Below are positions 1-7,118 of a stretch of 47,501 nt of DNA, piece after piece. The notes beneath the pieces were generated by a model, which was not told the origin of the DNA, made no database searches, and saw nothing but the letters and a program-made list of their open reading frames with translations. Within the stretch, counting starts at the first letter, position 1, and each line of letters begins with the position of its first letter. This DNA is from Acidobacteriota bacterium (GTDB taxonomy: Bacteria; Acidobacteriota; UBA6911). The stretch lies in the NCBI GenBank assembly GCA_016934555.1, contig JAFGSS010000083.1:1-47501 (forward strand), written 5' to 3'. The position numbers were made by a program, and so were the translations under genes.

Positions 1-196
1 ATTGCAGGGATGCCTGTCCGCCCAGGCCGAGGGTGGTGGCCTCGAAGCCGAGGCGCCCCATCGGGCGCTTCATGAGGCGGTCGGGCCCGGTTTTGCCGAA
101 GACGAAATGGGGACCGAGGGAGAGGCTCGCGGATGCGAGCGCGGCGCCTTTGAGAAACCTTCGCCTCGAAAGGGAGGTGTCCGGGAGATCGGCCAT
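1..196 (-). CDS. Aldo/keto reductase with Tat signal, N-terminal fragment (cut by window edge)
   Basis: Only the first 65 codons are in the window; the gene runs off its left edge. The start ATG is at 196-194. The N-terminus carries a twin-arginine signal (SRRRFLKGA, then a hydrophobic stretch ASASLSLG), so the protein is probably exported folded. The next segment, RPMGRLGFEATTLGLGG, is the typical first beta-strand of aldo/keto reductases, which begin their barrel with a sequence like MGRTGLKVSxLGLGG. This family reduces or oxidises carbonyls with NAD(P)H. Tat-exported members are common in Acidobacteria and Planctomycetes. It lies downstream of the UGSC selenoprotein gene in the same direction, separated by a repeat-rich stretch of about 300 bases. 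The fragment is too short to assign a substrate. Confidence 0.75.
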   Translation of the reverse strand, partial: MADLPDTSLSRRRFLKGAALASASLSLGPHFVFGKTGPDRLMKRPMGRLGFEATTLGLGGQASLQ

Positions 197-299
197 GGTG
201 TGTCCTCCTGTGGTCGGGTGCAAATGCTCCTGCAGGACGCGCTCGGGCACCCGATGGTCTCATAACAATATACCATTGGGCGATACCGGGGGCCGGCCC

Positions 300-500
300 G
301 AAATCCTGGACACCCACGAATCGAGCGCACACTGAAATGCTGGACATCCACCCATTGGGCGCAACTCCGGGCCTGAAGCCTTGCCAAGCCAATAGGTGGG
401 TGTCCATGATTGGTGTCCAGGATCAGTGGATGTCCAGGATCGGGGGTTTCTCATTTGGTGGATGTCCACAATTTTGCAAAGAGTGGATGTCCAGGATTTC
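300..500. repeat. Repeat cluster with inverted ends, resembling a transposase-less IS remnant or MITE
   Basis: This is the content of the gene-free stretch 197-501. Imperfect terminal inverted repeats lie at 300-317 (GAAATCCTGGACACCCAC) and 483-500 (GTGGATGTCCAGGATTTC), matching at 17 of 18 positions. Four further copies of the GTGGATGTCCA core lie inside in both orientations: about 334-353, 395-420, 425-441 and 458-475. The spacing is irregular and no open frame lies between them. Multiple short repeats at each end are known from IS21-type elements, so a non-autonomous remnant is the likeliest reading. A protein-binding array is the alternative. No target-site duplication is evident. The right end stops one base short of the UGSC gene stop codon. 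Confidence 0.6.
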
Positions 501-501
501 A

Positions 502-2253
502 CTATTTCCAGGGGGTAATGGGGGTGCCCCGGCCGAAGCGGAAATCGGTCGCGAACCAGGTGGTTTGGATGTTCCCGCCGGCGACGATGACCTGGATGGA
601 CCGGGCATTGGTGAAGGGCTTGATCAGGGTGTCCGGCGGCGCCTTCATCCAGCCCGCGAACGGTTCCAGACCCTCGAGGGCCATCGGCATGCTGGCCGTG
701 GTGTTGACGCCGTTCCCCCAGAAGGTGGCGGCGGCCACCTCCACGTTGTCGGCCAGCCACCGGCCGAGCTCCGATTTGGATCTGAAGCCGTGCACGTCCC
801 TGAGCAGGGCGGCCACGGTCGGGTCCATGACGATGGTCGCGGCCGAGCCGTAGAGCGAGCGCATGTAGTCGCGGATGAGCATGTGGGGCGGGTGGGCGCT
901 CTGCGCCTCCCCCACGCTCGAGATGTAGCTCCAGCCGATGCCGACGCTGACCACGTCATCCTCCGGCTTGAACCCCATCTCGACGCTGAGGGAATTCCAG
1001 CCGGCGGGGAGGAGTTCCTCGTTCTCGGCGATGCAGAGGTTGTTGTACTGCAGCGCGCTCCCCAGGGTCGAATAGGCCCCCACGTTGAGACGGAGGTCCC
1101 CCAGGATCTTGCCCGCCAGGGTGAAGGTGCGGCCGATGACGGAGTTGGCCTCGCTGAAGGGGCCCATCACATCGGTTCCCGAGTGGATCCCGAGCCGCCG
1201 GCGGACCGGTCCGTTGAAGACGATCATGTTCGCCATGGAGCTGGTGGAGTTCCCGAAGGAGGGGGCCTGCGTCAGCGTCGCGAGGATGGCGGGGAAGTAC
1301 TCGGGCCGGGCTCCGGCCATGACGGCGTAGACGGCCGCCTTCTCCACCGTCAGTTCCCGGGAGCCCGTCCGGCTGACCACTTCTCCCGGCTTGCGGCTGG
1401 TCCCCCGCAGCATGGCCGCCACCCGCCTTTCGGTCGGGAGGACGACGGGGAGGAAGTCGGTCCACTCTCTCTCCTTGAACAGGCGCTGGAGATTGTCCTC
1501 GGTGCCGGGCGCCAGCAGCCTCGGCTCGGGGGCGGCGGCCGGCGGCATCCCGGCACGCTTCTCTTCGGCCGTGAGCGGGGCCGTCAGCGCATCGATGACG
1601 GCCCGCATCATCGGCTTGCCGGAGAGGAGGTCCTTTCCCTCGACGTAGGCGCGGTGGACGCTTCGGGGCTGGCCGGCCACGGGGAAGGGGAACGCCACGT
1701 AGCGGATCGGCATGCCGTTGGAATACTGGAGCTCGTAGTCTTTGAATTTCAAGACATTGACGGCGGAGGCGCCAACGGTGGGAATGCGGCCTTCAAGCTC
1801 GAGGTTGCGCGCAAACCGGCTCACGGCCGATACGCAGCCGTGTCAACCGCCGATCCCGATGATGGCGCCCGCCGCCCCCGCGGCCAGGATCTCCTTCCTG
1901 AGTCCGGCGTCGTCGCCGAACGGCCCCCCGGCGGAGCGCCGGATTTCGACTTTCACCGACGGCATGTTTCGGGCGAACCAGTCCCGCATCTCCTCGAAGA
2001 CGCTGTAGGCCGCTTCGGGGCCCCCCCACTGCAGGTCGACCAGGTAGAGGGTCTTTCCTTCGAGAGAGGGGGCCCGCGGCGCGAGCGGCACCCGCTCCAC
2101 CAGCTTCGTGGCGATCGCCGGGTTGAGGACGGTGACGCGCCGCCCGGCGGCGGTGTCCGGGTCTTCCTGGCCGGCGACGGGCGCCGTTCCCCCGGCGGAG
2201 ATGAGGACGGCGGCAAAAAGCAGGACGGCTCCCGACAGAACGGATTTTTTCAT
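502..2253 (-). CDS. Exported UGSC-family selenoprotein, variant Sec-His-Gly-Cys motif
   Basis: One 583-residue protein is read through an in-frame UGA at 1845-1843 (residue 137). The N-terminus is a signal peptide (MKKSVLSGAVLLFAAVLISA). Residues of roughly 40-200 match the UGSC family: a strand LEGKTLYLVD, then AAGAIIGIGG directly before U-H-G-C. The sister protein at 10231-11901 has the canonical VGD-UGSC at the same place, and the two align to near the C-terminus (shared LTAEEK, MAGA and VAGG segments). Codons after the UGA continue in the same frame to a TAG at 504-502. The long C-terminal region of about 400 residues has no function known to me. The family is thought to be a redox protein with a Sec-x-x-Cys centre, but its substrate is unknown. 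It lies 102 bases after the ferredoxin gene, probably in one operon with the molybdenum hydroxylase. The C-terminus is about 23 residues shorter than its sister's and abuts the repeat cluster. Confidence 0.83.
1801..1845 (-). promoter_or_regulatory. Sec UGA codon and candidate SECIS hairpin of the first UGSC gene
   Basis: The UGA is at 1845-1843. Immediately after it, CACGGC (1842-1837) can pair with GCCGTG (1827-1822) around a 9-base loop. A second small hairpin, GGTT/AACC, follows at 1817-1803. Bacterial SECIS elements lie within about 40 bases downstream of the UGA inside the coding region, so the placement is right. The exact fold is not established. Confidence 0.45.
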
Positions 2254-2355
2254 GGCTCCCTCCCCGCAAAAGGAATCGATCAGTACGGTACGCCTCCGCC
2301 CCGCTCCGCCGGCGGGTGCGCGTGTGCGTCCCTCCGGCCGGTCCCGGTTTTCCCC

Positions 2356-3060
2356 CTATTCCTGGGAGGGGGGCCCCACCGGGAAAGCGGCCTTGGGCCG
2401 CGGGGGGGGCGCCAGGTTCACGTCGTAGCCGGCGATGTCGGTCTGTGGTGGCGCCGTGTCCACCAGCTTGAGCGCCTTGGCCGGGCAGACGCTGACGCAC
2501 GCCTGTTCTCCCCCGGGCCCCCCCTTGTGGTTCCAGTACGGGGCGTCGACGCAGAGGTCGCACTTGGTCGATTTCTTCTTTCCCGGGTCCCAGACCGTCC
2601 GGTGGGGCCGCTGGGGGCACGACTGGATGCAGCGCTTGCAGCCGATGCATTTTTCCTGGTCGATGCGACGCACGTTCCCGTTGGCGGCATCGACGTGACA
2701 GGCGCCGGTCGGGCAGTTCTGCACGCAGACGGGGGTGACGCACTGGCGGCAGACCGACATCACGATGTCGTAGGGGTACTTGGTGAAGGAGGGGGCGTCG
2801 CGGATGATCTGGATCCTGGAAAGCGAAGGGTTCGCCACCCCCTCGTGCGTCATCGAGCAGGCGTACATGCAGCTCTGACAGCCGAAGCAGAGCCGGCTGT
2901 CGTAGACGATATACCCCTTGGACGGAGCATAGGAAACGGCGGCCTCCACGGCCGGGGGTGCCGCGGCGAGCGGCGCTCCCACCGCCAGGGCCCCCGCAGC
3001 GAGGGCGGTCCCCCCGCTCTTCAGGAAATCGCGTCTCAATACTCTCTTTTCATCAGCCAT
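2356..3060 (-). CDS. Tat-exported four-cluster ferredoxin subunit (DmsB/PhsB type)
   Basis: This is a 234-residue electron-transfer subunit. A Tat motif (LRRDFLKSGG) opens the protein and a hydrophobic Ala-rich stretch follows. Sixteen cysteines in four groups (about residues 58-68, 104-116, 138-148 and 167-192) can hold four [4Fe-4S] clusters in the pattern of DmsB, PhsB and NrfC. These proteins carry electrons between a molybdenum or tungsten catalytic subunit and a quinone or cytochrome partner. It lies 56 bases downstream of the molybdopterin hydroxylase gene and 102 bases upstream of the UGSC selenoprotein, all in the same direction. It is clearly a paralogue of the ferredoxin at 6326-7117. 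The partner hydroxylase has no signal peptide of its own, so either it is co-exported with this subunit or the Tat-like segment is not cleaved. Start ATG 3060-3058. Confidence 0.88.
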   Translation of the reverse strand: MADEKRVLRRDFLKSGGTALAAGALAVGAPLAAAPPAVEAAVSYAPSKGYIVYDSRLCFGCQSCMYACSMTHEGVANPSLSRIQIIRDAPSFTKYPYDIVMSVCRQCVTPVCVQNCPTGACHVDAANGNVRRIDQEKCIGCKRCIQSCPQRPHRTVWDPGKKKSTKCDLCVDAPYWNHKGGPGGEQACVSVCPAKALKLVDTAPPQTDIAGYDVNLAPPPRPKAAFPVGPPSQE

Positions 3061-3116
3061 GCCTGTTCTCCCGTCGAACTCCTGTCAGATTTCAAGGATG
3101 CGGATCCGCCCCGCTC

Positions 3117-5378
3117 CTACGCCTTCCCGAGCGCCCGGAGCACCTTGTCCGGGGTGATCGGGGGTTCGATCCACTTGCCGATGGCGTTGGCCACGGCGCA
3201 GACCGGGAGCTGCGGGGCCGCCATGCAGTGGCTGATGCCGGAGGCGCCGTAGCAGGCGTTTCCCGACCGGCTCTCCACGGCGCAGGTCTCGATCGGCCCC
3301 AGGTCGAGGATCGTGGGCTTCTTGTACTCGATCATGTTGGTGCTGAGCTTCACCCCGCTGGCCCTGTCATAGACGAACTCCTCGGAAAGGCCGCCCCCCT
3401 GGCTGAAGTACATCGCCTGGTGCAGCTGCCCCTCGAACGACGTCATCCGGAGCACCTTGCCGGGGTCGCACGCCACCACGAACCGGGTTACCTCGACCTC
3501 GCCGGTCTCGGTGTCCACGGCCACCTCGCAGAAGCTCGCGTTCATGACGTCGAGCACCTTCCCCCCCTGGTGCCACGTCGTCTCGGGGGGGCGGCCGAAG
3601 AAGGTCGCGGCGATGTCCTTGTCCTGGTCGCCGAAGCCCTCGTCGGCGATGAACTGGCCGAACGGGATCTTCTGGCCCGGGTCGGACTTCAGAAAAACCA
3701 TGGTGTCCTTCGTGTCGAGATCTTCCGGTTCGGCCTTGAACTTGGGCGCGGCCAGCTCGAGCAGCGCCTTGCGGCACCGCACGGCCGCCTCCTTCATCAC
3801 CCAGGCGGAGGCGGTGGTGCCGTCGCTCCCCCCGCCGACCGGGGTGAAGAACGCCCGGTTGTCGTACTGGAGGATCACGTCCTCGATCCTGGCCCCCATC
3901 TCCTCGGCGACGACCAGGGCGCAGGCGTCGGCGGCGTAGACCCCCATCCAGGGCCCCTTGAGGGGCACGTACACCTTGTTATCCCCCTGGATGGTGACGG
4001 TGGCCGTGTAGGGGGCCTGGGCGTGGCGCGGCGACTGGGCGTAGCGGAACCCGTACCCGTGCATCCGCCCGTCGGGGAGGCGCCGGGTCCCGGCGGGGTG
4101 CCATTTCCACCCCATCAGCTTCTTCCCCTTCTCCACGCACTCCAGCAGCCCGGGGGGGACGCCGGGGTCGTCCTGGGACGAGGGGCCGTGCACGTTTCTG
4201 AGCGCGACGTCGGTCACGTCCATCCCGAGCTTTTCCGCGATGATCTGCTCGGCGATCGTCATCGCGTCCCAGTTGAAGGGGGAGGTCTGGCTCCCCGTCG
4301 ACTTGGCCGAGTCGGTGAAGACCGCCTGGGCCTCGCTGTGGAGGTTCTTGCAGCGGGTGGTGTTGAAGGGGCTGAACATCGCCTCGAACGCCCCCATGGC
4401 GAAGGGGCGGGCCCGGACGCCGGGCGCCCCCATGTCGGAGATGGTGCGTTCCCTGACGGCCGTGATGGTGCCGTCCTTCCTGAACCCGATCTTCACGTGC
4501 ATATACCGCTGCGGGTTCGCGGAGTAATAGTCGTTCTGGCGCGCGTTCATGCACCGGACGGGGCGGCCGGTTCTTCTGGCCAGCAGCGGGGTGATGAGCG
4601 AGGCGCGCCGCAGCATCCAGTCGCAGTACTTTCCCCCCTGGAAGGTGGTGCCGCGGTGGAGCCGGTCGAAGGTGACGCCGTAGGCGGGGCGCAGTTCGTA
4701 GGCGCCCCAGGTCGGGGGGATACCCTGCACGTACAGGCTCGGCCCGGGGGGCCCCAGCGGGGCCTGGGCCCACCAGGAGAGGCTCCCGTTCGGGTTCGGG
4801 ATGTGGGACGCCGTCAGGGAGTGGGTCCAGTCGAATTCGAAGACCTGGTCCGCCTCCCGGAAGCCGGCCTCGACGTCCCCCGTGGTGAACGGCTTGGAGG
4901 CCAGGGCCTTCGGTTCGATCCGGATGAAGGGGGAGCCCGGCTCCAGGCTGGTGCGCGGGTCGACGACCGGGGGGAGGACCTCCCACTCCACCGCGATCAG
5001 GCGGAGCGCCTCCTCGCAGATGTCCTCGGTCTCGGCGACGACCACGGCGCCGACCTCCTCGTTTTCCGTGTCCGACTCGTTGCTCAGCATCGGCTCCCGC
5101 AGGGCCTTGTCCATTGCCTGGATCTCCGGGTCCTCCCAGGTGACGATGTCGACGACGCCGTCGAGGGCGCGCGCCCGGCGGGTGTCCATCCGCACGATTC
5201 TGGCGCGGCCGTGGGGATTGCGGAGGAACTTGGCGTGCAGCATTCCGGGCACGACGTCGTCGCTGCCGAATTTGGCCATGCCGGTGGCGATGGGAAAGGA
5301 AAGCCTGCCGGGCACGTTGGCCGCGCCGACCGCCCTGAATTCCTTTCGCTGTCCGTTGCTTCCCACGATGTCTGCCAT
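3117..5378 (-). CDS. Xanthine dehydrogenase/aldehyde oxidase-family molybdopterin subunit
   Basis: This 753-residue protein has the aldehyde oxidase a/b hammerhead domain (about 20-130) and the molybdopterin-binding domains after it. Recognisable are the hammerhead segment GMLHAKFLRNPHGRARI, the central GTTFQGGKYCDWMLRRASL region and the late VGGGSDGTTASAWVMKEAA segment. The family hydroxylates purines, aldehydes, aromatic CoA esters and similar substrates with water as the oxygen source. Normally a 2Fe-2S and an FAD subunit accompany it. Neither is encoded nearby; the adjacent gene is instead a Tat-type four-cluster ferredoxin. Near the C-terminus, where the family carries GEPP with the catalytic glutamate, this protein reads GASGISHCMAAPQL, so that glutamate appears to be missing. 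The substrate cannot be inferred. Start ATG 5378-5376 follows GGGAGCGAGG. Confidence 0.85.
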   Translation of the reverse strand: MADIVGSNGQRKEFRAVGAANVPGRLSFPIATGMAKFGSDDVVPGMLHAKFLRNPHGRARIVRMDTRRARALDGVVDIVTWEDPEIQAMDKALREPMLSNESDTENEEVGAVVVAETEDICEEALRLIAVEWEVLPPVVDPRTSLEPGSPFIRIEPKALASKPFTTGDVEAGFREADQVFEFDWTHSLTASHIPNPNGSLSWWAQAPLGPPGPSLYVQGIPPTWGAYELRPAYGVTFDRLHRGTTFQGGKYCDWMLRRASLITPLLARRTGRPVRCMNARQNDYYSANPQRYMHVKIGFRKDGTITAVRERTISDMGAPGVRARPFAMGAFEAMFSPFNTTRCKNLHSEAQAVFTDSAKSTGSQTSPFNWDAMTIAEQIIAEKLGMDVTDVALRNVHGPSSQDDPGVPPGLLECVEKGKKLMGWKWHPAGTRRLPDGRMHGYGFRYAQSPRHAQAPYTATVTIQGDNKVYVPLKGPWMGVYAADACALVVAEEMGARIEDVILQYDNRAFFTPVGGGSDGTTASAWVMKEAAVRCRKALLELAAPKFKAEPEDLDTKDTMVFLKSDPGQKIPFGQFIADEGFGDQDKDIAATFFGRPPETTWHQGGKVLDVMNASFCEVAVDTETGEVEVTRFVVACDPGKVLRMTSFEGQLHQAMYFSQGGGLSEEFVYDRASGVKLSTNMIEYKKPTILDLGPIETCAVESRSGNACYGASGISHCMAAPQLPVCAVANAIGKWIEPPITPDKVLRALGKA

Positions 5379-5423
5379 GGCCTCGCTCCCTGAGTGGACG
5401 GTGCCGCGTGCCCTATTGCGCCG

Positions 5424-5454
5424 ATTGTACTACCGAACGCCCCTTTTGGGTCAA
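5424..5454 (-). promoter_or_regulatory. Candidate promoter of the hydroxylase-ferredoxin-UGSC operon
   Basis: On the minus strand, TTGACC (5454-5449) and TACAAT (5429-5424) lie 19 bases apart, about 45 bases before the hydroxylase start. The hexamers fit a sigma-70-type promoter, but the spacer is longer than the usual 17. Confidence 0.4.
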
Positions 5455-5586
5455 AAAGTAAGGTTTTCCGGGCGCATTTTTCACGCCCCCGCGGTCTCTT
5501 TCCCGGGACGACGGAGGGAGGGGCGGGCGTTGGCGGGGAGGGCGGAAGGTCTGCGAGACGCGATGGGGGGGGACGACGGGGTATCG

Positions 5587-5649
5587 GGGACGGACCAGAA
5601 TATCTTGAATCAAGCCAATAAGTTATCCTGGTCCGTCCCTGGTTTTTTC
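5587..5649. repeat. REP-like palindrome with GGGACGGACCAG arms
   Basis: Perfect 12-base arms, GGGACGGACCAG (5587-5598) and its complement (5638-5649), enclose 39 bases that contain a small inner stem (CTTG/CAAG). TTTTTT follows at 5653-5658 on the plus strand, but no plus-strand gene lies upstream. The element sits just after the stop codon of the superoxide reductase gene on the minus strand. Short palindromes built on GGGACxGACC are typical of REP-type elements spread by RayT-like transposases in several anaerobic lineages. A transcription terminator is the alternative reading. Confidence 0.5.
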
Positions 5650-5659
5650 GGGAACGGGG

Positions 5660-6046
5660 CTATTTGGCGGCCCAGAGGCCGTGCAGGTTGCAGTACTCCC
5701 TGGCCGTCATCGGCGCGTTCGGGTCTTCCACCATGAAAACGGCCTCGGCGACGGTGTCGCCTTCCTTGAAGTCGTGCCGGAGCACCTTGTCCCCGACCAG
5801 GAGTTCCACGAACAGGATGTAGTGCTCGGGTTGCATGGGATGGGGGACGCTCCCGACCTTGACCGTCACCTTGTTCCCGGTCTTCTCGATCACCGGCACA
5901 TGCTTCTCCCTGGCCGCGTCGACGGTATCGGCGACGAGTTCCTGCATCGGCTGCCCGCAGCAGGAAATCGTCGTCTTCCCGTTCCACAGGCTCTCGATGA
6001 TGTTTCCGCAAACCTCGCATTTGTAAATGCTCTTTTTCCGCAGCAT
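5660..6046 (-). CDS. dfx: Desulfoferrodoxin-type superoxide reductase
   Basis: This 128-residue protein matches class I superoxide reductase. An N-terminal rubredoxin-like iron site is given by YKCEVCGN and TISCCGQPM (Cys about 9, 12, 28 and 29). The C-terminal SOR domain contains EKHVPVIEK, SVPHPMQPEHYI and REYCNLHGLW, which supply the four histidines and one cysteine of the square-pyramidal Fe site. The enzyme reduces superoxide to hydrogen peroxide without making oxygen, and is typical of anaerobes. The start at 6046 was chosen because GAGGAACT precedes it at the right spacing and because the family begins at this point; upstream in-frame starts add unrelated sequence. It is transcribed away from the ferredoxin-AOR pair. 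The name desulfoferrodoxin rather than neelaredoxin rests on the Cys4 N-terminal site. Confidence 0.95.
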   Translation of the reverse strand: MLRKKSIYKCEVCGNIIESLWNGKTTISCCGQPMQELVADTVDAAREKHVPVIEKTGNKVTVKVGSVPHPMQPEHYILFVELLVGDKVLRHDFKEGDTVAEAVFMVEDPNAPMTAREYCNLHGLWAAK

Positions 6047-6325
6047 AGTTCCTCGCTTTCCGACGAATACGGTGGTGTCCACTCGTTCACACCCTATCAC
6101 TATACTGGATGACCATCGGCTTCCGAACAGGGTTCGGCCGATTTTTTTGGCTCCGGCTCCCTCCATGGCGGCCGCGGTCCGGGAAGGGAGGGGGAGGGAA
6201 AGTTTTCTGGTTGCCTTCCGGCCGGGGTTTATAGTCAGATAACGAAGATCTCCCAACCGGCGGAAGGGGAGCGGTCCCCGCCGGCGGGGACAGGACACTG
6301 GCACGCTACGCAAAGGAGCCGTCTT

Positions 6326-7117
6326 ATGGCTGATGACAAAAAAGCCCTGAACACAGAGGCCGCCCCGAAAAAGCGGCTGTCCCGGCGCGACTTCCTGGTC
6401 ACGGGGGGAACCGTGGTCGCCGTCGATGCCCTGATCGCCGCCAGTCCGGCCGCGGCTGCCGCCGCACCGGCTGCCGCACCGGCAGGCTCATCGGCCGCCG
6501 CCACCTACCCCGCGTCGAAAGGGTACCTGGTCTACGACAGCAAGAAATGCGCGGGGTGCACCACCTGCATGCTCGCCTGTTCGCTCGTCCACTACGGGGT
6601 GCAGAACCTTTCCCGCTCCCGCATCCAGATCATGCAGGACTCCTTCGGCAAATTCCCCGGGGACGTCATCATGGCCCCCTGCCGGCAGTGCAAGGTGCCG
6701 GTGTGCGTCCAGAGCTGCCCGGTGGGCGCCGCCTATGTCGACACCGAAAACGGCAACGTGCGCCGCATCGACAGCGCCAAATGCATCGGCTGCAGGACGT
6801 GCCTCAGGATGTGCCCCCAGCAGCCGCACCGCACCGTCTGGGTCACGATCGACGGCAAGGGGAAGTCGTCCAAGTGCGACCTCTGCCTCGACACCCCCTA
6901 CTGGGACGAGAAAGGGGGGCCGGGGGGGAAGCAGGCGTGCGTGGAGAGCTGCCCGATGAAGGCGATCAAATTCGTCGCCGAAATGCCCGACCAGAAGGAG
7001 ACGGAAGGGTACGACGTGAACCTGCGCAACGACCACTGGTACAACCTGGGCCTGGTGGACAACAGCACCGTGGAGCCGAAACGGAATCCGGTGTGGAAAG
7101 TCGGGGGAGGGGAATAG
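6326..7117 (+). CDS. Tat-type four-cluster ferredoxin subunit partnering the AOR-family enzyme
   Basis: This 263-residue electron-transfer protein is paralogous to the one at 2356-3060. LSRRDFLVTGG is a twin-arginine motif, followed by an unusually Ala/Pro-rich stretch (about residues 38-60) in place of a clean hydrophobic core. Four cysteine groups follow, starting with CAGCTTCMLAC (75-85), then CRQCKVPVCVQSC, CIGCRTCLRMC, and CDLC with CVESC. These predict four [4Fe-4S] clusters. The stop codon lies one base before the AOR-family start, so the two genes are translationally linked and the proteins are probably one complex, as with E. coli YdhY and YdhV. Start ATG follows AAGGAG at 7 bases. 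Its oxidant is unknown. Confidence 0.9.
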   Translation: MADDKKALNTEAAPKKRLSRRDFLVTGGTVVAVDALIAASPAAAAAAPAAAPAGSSAAATYPASKGYLVYDSKKCAGCTTCMLACSLVHYGVQNLSRSRIQIMQDSFGKFPGDVIMAPCRQCKVPVCVQSCPVGAAYVDTENGNVRRIDSAKCIGCRTCLRMCPQQPHRTVWVTIDGKGKSSKCDLCLDTPYWDEKGGPGGKQACVESCPMKAIKFVAEMPDQKETEGYDVNLRNDHWYNLGLVDNSTVEPKRNPVWKVGGGE

Positions 7118-7118
7118 G

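Noticed and set aside
300-500. CRISPR array
   Set aside because: The repeats are short, in both orientations and irregularly spaced, with no unique spacers of constant length.
1843-1845. Frameshift or nonsense pseudogene in the first UGSC gene
   Set aside because: The frame is the same before and after a single UGA, and the paralogue has its UGA at the equivalent site, as the family requires for Sec.
337-3252. Long open frame on the plus strand across the UGSC and ferredoxin genes
   Set aside because: It is a shadow of GC-rich minus-strand genes: no family similarity, biased Gly/Arg/His composition and no ribosome site.
5587-5658. Rho-independent terminator on the plus strand
   Set aside because: A T tract follows the palindrome on the plus strand, but no plus-strand gene lies upstream; a REP-like element fits better.
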